A stretch of DNA of 64,000 nt from Azotimanducus chitobiosivorans (lineage in GTDB: Bacteria; Pseudomonadota; Gammaproteobacteria; Pseudomonadales; Azotimanducaceae): positions 1,364,001-1,428,000 of the forward strand of contig OZ241339.1 of assembly GCA_965200235.1 (NCBI GenBank), read 5' to 3'. The notes beneath the pieces are model-generated. The model was not told the DNA's origin. It searched no databases and saw only the letters and a program-made list of their open reading frames with translations. The position numbers were made by a program, and so were the translations under genes. Of this stretch, positions 9,901 through 24,900 are shown piece after piece. Position 1 is the stretch's first letter; each line of letters opens with the position of its first letter.

Positions 9901-12900
9901 TCACCGACGACGACGCGGCGCCCGTCGCGACCCTAGCCCTCACTCCGTCCTCGATCGCCGAGGGCGCCAGCGCCACCGTGACCGCGACCCTCTCGGGGGC
10001 ATCGAGCGAGGCGGTGACGCTCACCGTGACCGCCGCGCCTGGAACCGGCGCGGCGGCGGGGGATTTCACCCTCGCGGGCACGACGCTTTCCATCGCCGCC
10101 GGAGCCACCGCGTCCAGCGGCACGGTGACCATCGCCGCGACCGACGACGATGTGGACGACGCCGGCAAGCAGGTCACCGTGTCCGCCACCGCCGCGGGCG
10201 GCCACGGCATCGCCAACCCCGCCGACATCACGCTCGCCATCACCGACGATGACACGCGGGGCGTGACGGTGTCCAAGACCGAGCTGACGCTCGCCGAAGC
10301 CGACGATGCCACGACCGAAGGGACGACGGAGAACATCGGCGCCTACACCGTCGTGCTCGACTCCAAGCCCGCCGCGGGCACGGTGACCATCGCGGTCGCC
10401 AGCGGCGACGCGAAGGCCGCCACCGTCTCCCCGCCGAGCCTGACGTTCAACGCGGCGAACTGGAGCACCGCGCAGACCGTCACCGTCACCGCCGTCGCCG
10501 ACGCGGTGGACAACACCGGCGACGAGCGCACCGCGACCATCGCCCACAGCCTCACCGCCGCCGGCGAGGGCAGCGACTACGGCGGCGTCGAGGTCGCGGA
10601 TGTGGAAGTGACCGTCGCCGACGACGACACCGCCACGCTCTCAATCGCCGACGCCACCGCCGCCGAGGGCGGCACCGCCACCTTCAAGGTCACCCTCTCC
10701 GCGCCGAGCGCGGGGGCCGTCACCGTCACCGCCACCACCGCCGAGGGCAGCGGCGCTCAAGGGGCGACGGACCCCGAGGACTACACCCACAAGACCCAGG
10801 CGCTGAGCTTCGCCGCCGGGGACACCAGCAAGGACTTCGCGGTCGCCATCGCCAGCGACACGGTGACCGAGCTCGACGAGACCTTCACCGTGACGCTGTC
10901 CGGCGCGACCGGCGCGGCCATCGCTGACGGCACCGCCACCGGCACCATCACCGGCGCCAGGTCGCTGCTCTCCATCGGCGACGCCAGCGCCGCCGAGGGC
11001 GGGACGCTCACCTTCACCGTCACCCGCACGGGCGACACGAGCGCCGCCGCCTCCGTGCAATGGACCACCGGCGACGATCCAGCCGCGGACGCGAAGCAGG
11101 CCACGGCGGGCGATGACTACACCGCGCAGGCCACGGCAGCGACGCTCAGCCTCAAGGCCGGCGAGGCGAGCGCAACCGTCACGGTGGCCACCATCGAGGA
11201 CGCCATCGACGAGCCGGACGAGACATTCGTGGTAACGCTAAGCAATCCCAGTACGGGCATCGCCATCGTCGAGGCCGCCGGCACGGGCACCATCACCGAT
11301 GACGATGACGCGCCGGACGGCATCGAACTCTCCGTCGTCCCGACCTCGGTCGCCGAGAACGCGGCGGCGGCCGCCACAGTCACGGTGACGGCGACCGTCA
11401 CCGGCGGCACCACCTACGGCGCGGAAACCACAGTCGCCGTCACGGTCGGCGAGGCGGACGACAGCGCGACCTCCGGCGAGGACTACGCGGCGGTTTCCTC
11501 GTTCGACATCGACATCCCGGCCGGGGCCACGAGCGCCACCGGCACCTTCAGCCTCGACCCGACCGACGACGCCGTCGCCGAGGGCGCCGAGAAGCTCACC
11601 GTCTCCGGCGAATCCGGCGACATCGATGTCGAGAGCGCGGAAGTCACCATCACCGACAACGAGGGCACCCCGACGGCGACGCTCGTGCTGACTCCCACCG
11701 CCATCAACGAAAGCGGCAATGGCAACGTCAGCACCGTGACCGCCACCTTGAGTCCCGCATCGAGCAAGGACCTCACGCTCACGGTGTCGGCGGGTTCCGG
11801 CGTGACGCTCAGCACCAACAAGGTGCTGACCATCGACGCGGGGGAGACGGAAAGCGAAGGCGTGGTGACGCTCACCGCTGTCAACAACGACGTGGACGCC
11901 GCCGACCTCGCTGTGACGGTCTCGGCAACCGCGAGCGGCGGCAACGGCATTGCCAACCCGGCCGACCAGACGCTGACCGTCCGCGACGACGATGCGCGAG
12001 GGGTGACGGTCGCGCCCAAGACCCTGACCGTGCGCGAGACGGACGATTCCACGACCAACGGCGACAACGAGAGCGAGGAGACCTACACGGCGGTGCTCGA
12101 CTCGGAGCCCGCCGCCGGCACGGTGACGGTCGCGGTGACGAGCGGAGACACCACGGCGGCCACCGTCTCTCCGCCAAGCCTGACGTTCAACACGGCGAAC
12201 TGGAGCTCCGCGCAGACCGTCACCGTCACCGGCGTGGACGACGACACCGACAACACGGACGACAAGCGGACAGTGAGCGTCACCCATGCGGTCTCCACAA
12301 CGGGCGACGGCAACGACTACGCGGCGCTGGAGTCAGCCGACCCGGTGACGGTCACCGTCACCGACGACGACGCGGCGCCGGGCGGGATCGCCTTGAGCGT
12401 GGACACGCCGTCCCTCGGCGAAGGGACTGATGCGACGGAAGTCACGGTGACCGCCACCGTCACGGGTGCCACGCGCTTCGCCGAGGCGCAGACGGTCGCG
12501 GTCAGCGTCGGCGGCGGCACCGCCACGTCGGCCACGGACTACGAGGCGGTGGCGGCGTTCAACCTCACCATCCCCGCGATGGCCGCCTCGGGCAGCGCAA
12601 CTTTCACGCTGACGCCCATCGACGACGATGTGGACGAGGACAGCGAGACCATCGACGTGACTGGCTCCCTCGCCGGTACGACGGTGACCAAGGCCACCGT
12701 CACCCTCACCGACAACGACACCCGCGGCGTGACCGTCACCGGCTCGCCGCTGACGCTCGACGAAGCGGACGATCCCCAGACCACCGACGCCAAGGAGAAC
12801 GAGGGCACCTACACCGTGGTCCTCACCAGCCGTCCCACGGCCAGCGTCACAATCAACCTGTCCGCGGGCGCCAGCGCACCAGTGACCCTGGACAGGACCA

Positions 12901-15900
12901 GCCTCACCTTCGCGCCGGACGACTGGAACACGGCGCAGACGGTGACGGTCACGGCGGTGGACGACGCCTACGACAACGCGGGCGACGAGCGCTCGGCGAG
13001 CATCGCGCACACCATCTTGGCGGGGAGCAGCGACTACGGCGGCATCACCGTAGCGCCGGTGTCGGTGACGGTGAACGACGACGATACCGCGCCGTCGGCC
13101 ATCACCCTCACGGTGGACGCGGACACGGGCACGCAAGGCACCCAGACCTCGGTCGCCGAGAACGGCGGCGCGAAGACGGTCCGCGTCACCGCGACCCTCT
13201 CGGGCAACTCGCGCTTCCCTGCGGCGAAGACCGTCGTGCTGGCAGTCGGCAAGGCCACCGACAGCGCCAAGGAGGGTACCGACTACACGGAAGTCGGCGC
13301 GGTGAGCATCACCATTGACGCGAACTCGGCGAGCGGCAGCGCCACCTTCACGCTGACCCCCGCCGACGACACCATCGACGACGACGCCGAGAGCCTCACC
13401 ATCGAAGGCAGCGTCACGGGCGAGTCCGGGGTCACCGTGTCGCCAGTGAGCATCACGATTGATGACAACGACGGCGCCCCCACCGGCATCGCACTCTCCG
13501 CGAACCCGTCAACGGTCGCCGAAAACGCCGCGACCGCCGCGACCATCACCGTGACGGCCACGGTCACCGGCGGCACCACTTTTGGGGCGGAGACCACGGT
13601 CGCCGTCACGGTCGGCGGCGCGGACGACACGGCGACTTCCGGCGACGACTATGCTGCGGTGCAGTCGTTCGACATCGACATCCCGTCCGGGACCACGAGT
13701 GCCACCGGCAGCTTCAGCCTCGACCCCACCGACGACGCCATCGCCGAAGGCGCCGAGAAGCTCACCGTCTCCGGCGCGTCCGGCAGCCTCAAGGTCACGG
13801 ACACCGAAGTCACCATCACCGACGATGAGGCTACGCCGACCGCGACGCTCGTGCTGTCCCCCGCCGCGATCAACGAGAGCGGTGCGGGCAACGCGAGCAC
13901 CGTGACGGCGACCCTGAACCGGGCATCGAGCAAGGACCTCACCCTGACGGTGTCGGCGGCTGCGGTGGCACCGGCGACCAGCGCCCGCTTTGCGTTGAGT
14001 GCAAGCAAGACTTTGACCATCGCCGCCGGCAGCCTCGCCAGCACCGGGACGGTGACCATCACCGCTGCGAACGACGACATCGACCATGCCGACGCAACGG
14101 TGACGGTCTCGGCCACCGCGAGCGGCGGCAACGGCGTCGCCAACCCGGCCGACCAGACGCTGACCGTCCGCAACGACGATGCGCGCGGCGTGACGGTCGC
14201 GCCCAAGACCCTGACCGTGCGCGAGACGGACGATTCCACAACCAACGGCGACAACGAGAGCGAGGAGACCTACACGGTGGTGCTCGACTCCGAGCCCGCC
14301 GCCGGCACGGTGACGGTCGCCGTGACGAGCAGCGACACCAAGGCGGCAACGGTTTCGCCAGCCAGATTGACGTTCAACACGACGAACTGGAACGCCGCGC
14401 AGACCGTCACCGTCACCGGCGTGGACGACGACACCGACAACACGGACGACAAGCGAACAGTGAGCGTCACCCATGCGGTCACGACGACCGGCGATGGCAA
14501 CGACTACGCGGCGCTGGCGTCCGCCGACCTGGTGACGGTCACCGTCACCGACGACGACGCGGCGCCGGGCGGGATCGCCTTGAGCGTGGACACGCCCTCC
14601 CTCGGCGAGGGCGCGGGCGCGACTGAGGTGACGGTGACCGCCACCGTCACCGGAACCACCCGCTTCGCCAAGGCGCAGACGGTCGCGGTCAGCGTCGGCG
14701 GCGGCACCGCCACGTCGGCCACGGACTACGAAGCGGTGGCGGCATTCAACATCACCATCCCCGCGGGCGAGGCGAGCGCCACCGGCACGTTCGACCTCAC
14801 GCCCGCGGATGACGACGTGGACGAGGACAGCGAGACCATCGACGTGACCGGCTCCCTCGCCGGTGTGACAGTGACCAAGGCCACCGTCACCCTCACCGAC
14901 GACGACACCCGCGGCGTGACCGTCACCGGCTCGCCGCTCACGATCAGCGAGGCGGACGACGCCCAGACCACCGACGCCAAGGAGAACGAAGGCACCTACA
15001 CCGTCGTCCTCGCCAGCCGCCCGACAAGCACGGTGGTCATCAACCTGTCGGCTGGCGTCAATGCGCCGGTGACGCTCGACAAGGCCAGCCTGACCTTCGC
15101 CCCGGCGCAGTGGGACACGGCGCAGACGGTGACGGTCACGGCGGTGGACGACGCCTACGACAACGCGGGCGACGAGCGCTCGGCGAGCATCGCCCACACC
15201 GTCGTGGCGGGCAGCAGCGACTACGGCTCTGTCACCGTTGATCCGGTGTCGGTGACCGTGAACGACGACGACACGGCACCGTCGGCCATTTCCCTGACAG
15301 TGGACGCGGACACCGGAACGGACGGCATCCAGACCTCGGTCGCCGAGGGCGGCGGCGCGAGGACCGTCCGCGTCACCGCGACGATCACCGGCAACTCGCG
15401 CTTCCCCGCCGAGACGACCGTGACGCTTGCGGTCGGCAAGCCCACCGACAGCGCCCGGGAGGGCACGGACTACGAGACCGTCGCCGACCGGACCATCACC
15501 ATTGCCGCCGGCGCATCGAGCGGCTTCGTCGACTTCACGCTGACGCCCAAGCAGGACGTCCTCGCCGAGGGGGCGGAGGCCATCAGCCTGGACGGCACGT
15601 CGGGCACCCTCGACGTGACCGACTCCGCAATCTCGCTCACCGACGACGACGCGGCGCCGACGGGCATTGCGCTGAGCGCGCAGCCGAACACCATCGGCGA
15701 GGCGGACGAGGAGACCGAGGTCACCGTGACCGCCACGGTGAACGGCGCGACCCGCTACAAGGATAGCGTGACGGTGGCGGTGAGCGTTGGCGGCGGTGCC
15801 AGCACCGCGACCTCCGCGACGGACTACGCGGCAGTCGCGAACTTCGAGATCACCATCGCTGCGGGCGAGGCGAGCGCCACCGGCACGTTTGATCTGACGC

Positions 15901-18900
15901 CCACCCAGGACACGCTGCACGAGGGCACCGAGACCATCGACGTGACCGGCGCTTCGGGCACGCTAGACGTGACCAATGCCGTGATTTCGCTCACCGACGA
16001 CGACACGGCGCCGAGTTTCGCGGTTGCCGATGCGAGCGCCGCGGAGGGCGACGCCATCACCTTCACCGTCACCCGCTCCGGGGCGACGGGGGCGGCGGCG
16101 ACGGTGAAGTGGAACACCGCCGACGATCCCGCCGAGGGCGCGAGGCAGGCCACTGCCGGCACCGACTACACCGCGGTGACGACCGCCCGGACGCTCTCCT
16201 TCGCCGTCGGCGACAGCGCCAAGACCTTCACAGTGGCCACGGCCGAGGACAGCCTCGCCGAGGGCGACGAGACCTTCCTAGTGGAGCTGAGCGACGCCAC
16301 CGGCGGCGCGACCATCGCCACCGGCGAGGCCACCGGCACCATCACCGACGACGACGCGGCACCGACCACGCTCACCCTCACCGTCGATGCCGACACCAGC
16401 ACCCAGGGCGTTCAGGGCAGCATCGCCGAGGACGGCGGGGCGAAGACGGTGCGGGTCACGGCGACGCTTGGTGGAACATCGACCTTTACCAAGGCGACGA
16501 CGGTGACGGCGCAGGTGGGCAAGCCCACCGACAGCGCCCGGGAGGGCACGGACTACACCACGGTCGCCGACCAGAACATCACCATTGCCGCCGGCGCATC
16601 GAGCGGCTCCGTCGACTTCACGCTGACGCCCACCCAGGACGTCCTGCACGAGGGTTCGGAGAGCATCAGTCTGGACGGCACGTCGACGGGTCTGACGGTG
16701 ACCGGCACGCAGCTCTCGCTCACCGACGACGATGCTGCGCCGTCGGCCATCACCTTGACTGTTGACGCGGACACCGGCACGGACGGTGTTCAGACCTCGG
16801 TGGCCGAAGGCGGCGGCGCGAAGACCGTCCGCGTCACCGCGACCCTCGCGGGCAATTCGCGCTTTGAGGCGGCGAAGACCGTCGCGCTGGCAGTGGGCAA
16901 GGCCACGGACAGCGCCGTCGAGGGCACCGACTACACGGAGGTCGGCGCGGTGAGCATCACCATTGACGCGAACGCGGCGAGCGGCAGCGCCACCTTCACG
17001 CTGACACCCGCCGACGACAGCATCGACGACGACGCCGAGAGCCTCACCATCGAGGGCAGCGTCACGGGCGAGTCGGGTGTCACCGTGTCACCAGCGAGCA
17101 TCACCATCGACGACAACGACGGCGCGCCCACCGGCATCGCGCTCTCGGCGAACCCTTCAACCGTCGCCGAGAACGCCGCGACCGCGGCCACCATCACCAT
17201 CACCGCGACGGTCACGGGCGGCACCGCTTTTGAGGCGGAAACCACCGTCGCCGTGACAGTCGGCGACGCGGACGACACCGCCGTATCGGACACCGACTAC
17301 GCGGAAGTTGCGGACTTCGACATCGACATCCCGCCGGGCGCCGCGAGCGCGACGGCCACCTTCAGCCTCGACCCGACCGATGACGCCATTGCCGAGGGTG
17401 CCGAGAAGCTCACCGTCTCCGGCGAATCCGGCGACATCGACGTCGAGAGCGCGGAAGTCACCATCACCGACGACGAGGGCACCCCGACGGCGGCGCTCGT
17501 CCTCTCCCCCGCCACGATAAACGAGAGCGGCGACGGCAACGCCAGCACCGTGACGGCAAGCCTGAACCGTGCATCGAGCAAGGACCTCACCCTGACGGTG
17601 TCGGCGGGAACGGGCGTGACGCTCAGCACCAACAAGGTACTGACCATCGACGCGGGGGAGACGGAAAGCGAAGGCACGGTGACGCTAACGGCGGCCGACA
17701 ACGACGTGGACGCCGCCGACCTCGAGGTGGCGGTGTCGGCAACCGCGAGCGGCGGCAACGGCGTCGCCAACCCGGCCGACCAGACGCTGACCGTCCGCGA
17801 CGACGATGCGCGAGGGGTGACGGTCGCGCCCAAGACCCTGACCGTGCGCGAGACGGACGATTCCACGACCAACGGCGACAACGAGAGCGAGGAGACCTAC
17901 ACGGTGGTCCTCGACTCCGAGCCCGCCGCCGGCACCGTGACGGTCGCTGTCACGAGCGGCGACACCGAGGCGGCAACGGTCTCGCCAGCCAGATTGACGT
18001 TCAACACGACGAACTGGAACGCCGCCCAGACCGTCACCGTCACCGGCGTGGACGACGACACCGACAACACGGACGACAAGCGCACCCTGAGCGTCACCCA
18101 CGCGGTCTCCACGACCGGCGACGGCAACGACTACGCGGCGCTGGCGTCCGCCGACCCGGTGACGGTCACCGTAACCGACGACGACGCGGCGCCGACAGGG
18201 ATCACCCTCACGGTCGACGAGAACACCGTTGGCGAGGGGGACGCCACCGCGACCACGGTCACGGTGACTGCCACCATCACAGGCACCACCGTCTTCGCCG
18301 AGGCGCAGACGGTCGCGGTCAGCGTCGGCGGCGGCACGGCCACGTCGGCGGTGGACTACGAGGCGGTGGCGGCGTTCAACATCGCCATCCCCGCCGGCGA
18401 TGCAAGCGCCACCGGCACGTTCACGCTGACGCCCACCGACGACGACGTGGACGAGGACAGCGAGACCATCGACGTGACCGGCACGCTCGCCAGCGTGACG
18501 GTGACCAAGGCCACGATCAGCCTCACGGACGACGACACGCGGGGCGTGACCGTCACCGGCTCGCCGCTGACGATCAGCGAGGCGGACGACGCCGAGACCG
18601 ACGCCAAGGAGAACGAGGGCAGCTACACCGTGGTCCTCGACAGCCGTCCCACGGCCAGCGTCACGATCAACCTGTCCGCGGGCGCCAGCGCGCCGGTGAC
18701 GCTCGACAAGACCAGCCTGACCTTCGCGCCGGACGACTGGAACACGGCGCAGACGGTGAAGGTCACGGCGGTGGACGACGCCTACGACAACGCGGGCGAC
18801 GAGCGCTCGGCCAGCATCACGCACACAGTCGTGGCAGGGACAAGCGACTATGGCGGCGTCACGGCGGTGCCGGTCGCCGTGACCGTGAACGACGACGACA

Positions 18901-21900
18901 TCGCGCCGAGCAGGATCACCTTGGCGGTGGACGCGGACACGGGCACACAAGGTGTCCAAACCTCTGTCGGCGAAGGCGGCGGCGCGAAGACCGTGCGCGT
19001 CACCGCGACCCTCTCGGGCGGTTCGCGCTTCGAGGCGGCGAAGACCGTGGTGCTGGCAGTCGGCAAGGCCACCGACAGCGCCAAGGAAGGCACCGACTAC
19101 ACGGAAGTCGGCGCGGTCAGCATCACCATCCAGGCGAACGCGGCGTCCGGCAGCGCCACCTTCACGCTGACGCCGATCAACGACACCATCGACGACGACG
19201 CCGAGAGCCTCACCATCGAAGGCAGCGTCACGGGCGAGTCGGGCGTCACGGTGTCGCCAGTGAGCATCACGATTGATGACAACGACGGCGCGCCCACCGG
19301 CATCGTGCTCTCAGTGAATCCGTCAACGGTCGCCGAGAACGCCGCGACCGCTGCCACCATCACCGTCACCGCGACAGTCACCGGCGGCACCGCCTATGAC
19401 ACGGACACCGACGTGGCCATCACAGTGGGCGATGCGGATGACACGGCGAAATCGGGCACCGACTACGCGGCGGTCACAGGCTTCACCATCAGAATCCCGG
19501 CGGGGCAGACCAGCGCAGAAGGCAGCTTCAGCCTGAATCCCACCAACGACGCGCTCGACGAGGCCAACGAGACGCTCAGCGTCAAGGGCGCCTCCGGCAC
19601 CCTGAAGGTCACCAAGGCGACCGTCACCCTCACCGACGACGACCCGCTGCCGTCGCTGTCCATCGACAGCCCGAACGTCGCCGAGAGGGATGCCGGCGAG
19701 ACGGCCACGCTGACCTTCACGGTGACTTTAAGCGCGGCGAGCGGCAGGCAGGTGACCGTGGGCTACGCCCGTACGGGCGGCACCGCGACATCCGGCGACG
19801 ACTTCGATGCCGTCGATGCAGGCACCCTGACCTTCGCGCCGGGCGAGACCTCGAAGACCATCGCCGTCACCGTCAACGGCGATGCGATCGACGAGGACAA
19901 CGAGACCGTCGTGCTGCGCCTGTCGAGCCCGGCCAACGCGACCGTCGGCACGGCGGACGGCACCGGCACCATCACCGACGACGACGCGCCGCCGACGGTG
20001 CGGGTGGACAACGCGGCGGCGGTGACCGAGGGCGACGATCCGGCGACCGCCACCAACATGACCTTCCCCGTGACGCTGTCCGCAGCGAGCGGCAAGGCGG
20101 TGACGCTGGCCTACGCGCTCGGCGGCTCGGCGACGGCGGGCGCCGACTACACGGCCCCGAACCCGCTGAGCCTGACCATCGCGGCGGGAACGGCCACCGC
20201 GAACATCCTTGTCCCGATCAAGGGCGACGAGCTGGACGAGCCTAACGAGACGTTGACAGTGACCTTGGGGACGCTCGCGAACGCCACCTTGAATTCCGCC
20301 CAGGGCGCGGGCACGGCGACCGGCACCATCACGGACGACGAGGGCACGCCGACGGCGACGCTGTCCTTAAGTCCCGCCGCGATCAACGAAAGCGGCAACG
20401 GCAACGCGAGCACCGTGACGGCGACCCTGAGCCAGGCATCGAGCCAGGACCTCACCCTGACAGTGTCGGCGGGCTCCGGCGTGACGCTGAGCAGCAACAA
20501 AGTGCTGACCATTGATGCGGGCGAGACGGAAAGCAAGGGCGCGGTGACGCTCACCGCCGAGGACAACGACGTGGACGCCGCCGATCTTGAGGTGACGGTC
20601 TCGGCGGTCGCGAGCGGCGGCAACGGCATTGCCAACCCGGCTAACCAGACGCTGACCGTCCGCGACGACGATGCGCGAGGGGTCTCGGTGTCGAAGGCCA
20701 GCCTGAGCGTGCGCGAGACGGACGACGGCACGACCGACAGCGTCAAGGAGAACGAGGGCACCTACACCGTCGTGCTCGACTCCGAGCCCGCCGCCGGCAC
20801 GGTGACGGTCGCTGTCACGAGCGGCGATACCGAGGCGGCAACGGTCTCGCCAGCCAGATTGACGTTCAACACGACGAACTGGAGCGGCGCGCAGACCGTC
20901 ACCGTCACCGGCGTGGACGACAACACCGACAACACGGACGACAAGCGGACCCTGAGCGTCACCCACGCGGTCTCCACGACCGGCGACGGCAACGACTACG
21001 GGGCGCTGGAGTCCGCCGACCCGGTGACGGTCACCGTCACCGATGACGACGCGGCGCCGACGGGGATCACCCTCACGGTTAACGAGGAAACCGTCGGCGA
21101 GGAGGACGCGACCGCGACCACGGTCACGGTGACCGCCACGGTGAACGGCGCGACCCGCTACACGGACGCCAAGACCGTGGTGGTCAGTGTCGGCGCCGGC
21201 GCCAGCACCGCGACCTCCGCCACAGACTACAAGGCGGTCGCGAACTTCAACATCACCATCGCTGCGGGCGGGGCGAGCGCCACCGGCACGTTCGACTTGA
21301 CGCCCATCCAGGACACCTTGCACGAAGGCACGGAGACCATCGACGTGACGGGCGCTTCGGGCACGCTCAAGGTGACCAAGGCTACGATCAACCTCACCGA
21401 TGATGACAGCGCGCCGAATTTCGCGGTCGCCGATGCGAGCGCGGCGGAGGGCGACGCGATGACCTTCACCGTCACCCGCTCCGGGGCCACCGGCGCGGCG
21501 GCGGCGGTAAAGTGGAACACCGCCGACGACACGGCCGAGGACGCCAAGCAGGCCACTGCCGGCACCGACTACACGGCCGTCACCACCGCCCGGACGCTCT
21601 CGTTCGCCATCGGCGAAAGCGCCAAGACCTTCACCGTCGCCACAGCCGGGGACAGCCTCCATGAGGGCGACGAGACTTTCCTGGTGAAGCTGAGCGGGGC
21701 CACCGGCGCGACCATCGCCACCGCCGAGGCCACCGGCACCATCACCGACGACGACGCGGCGCCGACCGCGCTCACCCTCACGGTGGATGCCGACACCGGC
21801 ACGGACGGCATCCAGACCTCGGTCGCGGAAGGCGGCGGGGCGAAGACCGTCCGCGTCACCGCGACCCTCGGCGGGACCTCGACCTTGACCACGGCGACGA

Positions 21901-24900
21901 CGGTGACGGTGAAGGTGGGCGCGAGCACCGACAGCGCCACCGAAGCCACGGACTACGAGACCGTTGCCGATCAGACCATCTCCATCGCAGCCGGAGAATC
22001 GAGTGCCCATGTGGACTTCACGCTGACGCCCACCCAGGACGTCCTGCACGAGGGTTCGGAGAGCATCAGTCTGGACGGCACATCGACGGGTCTGACGGTG
22101 ACCGGCACGCAGCTCTCGCTCACCGACGACGAGAGCCTGCCCGCCGCGACCTTGGTGCTCACTCCGTCCACAATCGCCGAGGGCGCCAGCGCCACCGTGA
22201 CCGCGACCCTCTCGGGGGCATCGAGCGAGGCGGTGGCGCTCACCGTGACCGCCGCGCCTGGAACCGGCGCGGCGGCGGGGGACTACACGCTCACGGGCGC
22301 GACGCTTTCCATCGCCGCCGGAGCCACCGCGTCCAGCGGCACGGTGACCATCGCCGCGACCGACGACGGGGTGGACGACGCCGGCAAGCAGGTCACCGTG
22401 TCCGCCACCGCCGCGGGCGGCCACGGCATCGCCAACCCCGCCGACATCACGCTCGCCATCACCGACGATGACACGCGGGGCGTGACGGTGTCCAAGACCG
22501 AGCTGACGCTCGCCGAAGCCGACGACGCCACGACCGAAGGGACGAGGGAGAACATCGGCGCCTACACCGTCGTGCTCGACTCCAAGCCCGCCGCCGGCAC
22601 CGTCACCATCGCCGTCGCGAGCGGCGACGCGAAGGCGGCCACCGTCTCCCCGCCGAGCCTGACGTTCAACACGGCGAACTGGAGCACCGCGCAGACCGTC
22701 ACCGTCACCGCCGTCGCCGACGCGGTGGACAACACCGGCGACGAGCGCACCGCGACCATCGCCCACAGCCTCACCGCCGCCGGCGAGGGCAGCGACTACG
22801 GCGGCGTCAAGGTCGCGGACGTGGAGGTGACCGTCACCGACGACGACACCGCCACGCTGTCCATCCTCGACACCACCGCCGCCGAGGGCGGCACCGCCAC
22901 CTTCAAGGTCACGCTCTCCGCGCCGAGCGCGGGGGCCGTCACCGTCACCGCCACCACTTCCGAGGGCAGCGCCACCGATCCGGAGGACTACACGCACAAG
23001 ACCCAGGCGCTGAGCTTCGCCGCCGGGGACACCAGCAAGGACTTCACGGTCGCCATCGCCAGCGACTCGGTGCCCGAACTCGACGAGACCTTCACCGTGA
23101 CGCTGTCCGGCGCCAGCGGCGCGGCCATCGCCGACGGCACCGCCACCGGCACCATCACCGGCGCCAGGTCGCTGCTGTCCATCGGCAACGCCAGCGCCGC
23201 CGAGGGCGGGACGCTCACATTCACCGTCACCCGCACGGGCGACACGGGCGCCGCCGCCTCGGCGCAATGGACCACCGGCGACGATCCCGCCGCGGACGCA
23301 AAGCAGGCCGCGGCGGGCGATGACTACACCGCGCAAGCCACGGCGGCGACGCTCAGCTTCAAGGCCGGCGAGGCGAGCGCGAGCATCACGGTTGCCACCA
23401 TCGAGGACGCCATCGACGAGCCCGACGAAACCTTCCTCGTAACGCTCAACAGCCCCAGCACGGGGGTCGCTTTTCTCAAGGCGACCGGTACGGGCACCAT
23501 CACCGATGACGATGACGCGCCGGACAGCATCGAACTCTCCGTCGTCCCGACCTCGGTCGCGGAGAACGCGGCGACTGCCGCCACCGTCACCGTGACGGCG
23601 ACGGTCACCGGCGGCACGACCTACGGCGCGGAAACCACAGTCGCCGTCACGGTCGGCGACGCGGACGACACGGCGACCTCCGGCGAGGACTACGCGGCGG
23701 TGCAGTCGTTCGACATCGACATCCCGGCCGGGGCGGCGAGCGCCACCGGCACGTTCAGCCTCGACCCCGCCGACGACGCCCTCGACGAGGCCGACGAGAA
23801 GCTCACCGTCTCCGGCGCAGCCGGCAGCCTCGACGTGGAGAGCGCGGAAGTCACCATCACCGACGACGACGACGCGCCGGCGCTGTCGATCAGCGCCCCG
23901 ACCGTAGCCGAGGGCGACAGCGGAACCGCCGACCTCGACTTCGTCGTGACTTTGAGCCCCGTCAGCGGCCGACAGGTCACGGTCGCCTACGCCGACGCGG
24001 GCACCGGCAGCGCGGCATCCGCGAAGGACTACGCGGCGGTGGCCGGCGGAACGCTGACCTTCGCGGCAGGCGAGACCAGCAAGACGGTGACGGTGTCCGT
24101 GAGCGGCGACACCGTGGACGAGGACAACGAGACGGTCGCTCTGCGCCTGTCGAGCCCGGTCAACGCGACGCTCAGCGGCGGCGCGGCCACCCTCGACGCG
24201 ACCGGCACCATCACCGACGACGACACCGCCGAACTCTCCATCGCCGACGCCACCGCCGTCGAGGGCGGCACCGCCACCTTCAAGGTCACGCTTTCCACGG
24301 CGAGCGCGGCCGAGGTCACCGTCACCGCCACCACCGCCGAAGGCAGCGCCACCGACCCCGAGGACTACACGCACAAGGCGCAGACGCTGACCTTCGCCGC
24401 CGGAGAGACCAGCAAGGACTTCGCGGTCGCCATCGCCAGCGACGCGCTCGTCGAACTTGACGAGACCTTCACCGTGACGCTGTCCGGCGCCAGCGGCGCG
24501 GCCATCATTGATGCCACCGCCACCGGCACCATCACCGGCGCCGGCGCGCTGCTGTCGATCTCCGATGCGAGCGCGAGGGAAGGCGCCGACCTCACCTTCA
24601 CCGTCACGCGCACGGGCGATGCGACCGGCGCTGCGTCCGTGCAGTGGTCCACCGGCGACGACGCGACCAGCGGCGCGCGCAAGGCCGCGGCGGGCGCCGA
24701 CTACACCGCCGTGTCCTCAGCGCGCACCCTCAGCTTCGCCAAGGACGAGACGGCCAAGACACTCACCGTGACCAGCCTCGCCGACGCCCTGCTCGACGGC
24801 GACGAGACCTTCGCCGTCACGCTCGCAGGCCCCACAGGCGCCGTTCTCGCCAACGCCGCCGGCACCGGGACCATCACCGAAGGCACCACCGGCTACAGCA

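Noticed and set aside
20367..24374. A 1,335-codon open frame on the minus strand, with others at 13509-15920, 25971-28013, 33996-36683 and 45528-47384
   Set aside because: They lie wholly inside the giant gene and repeat with its domain period. Their translations are Arg/Gly/Val/His-rich with no known domains. They arise because the GC-rich, biased codons of the sense strand contain few antisense stops.
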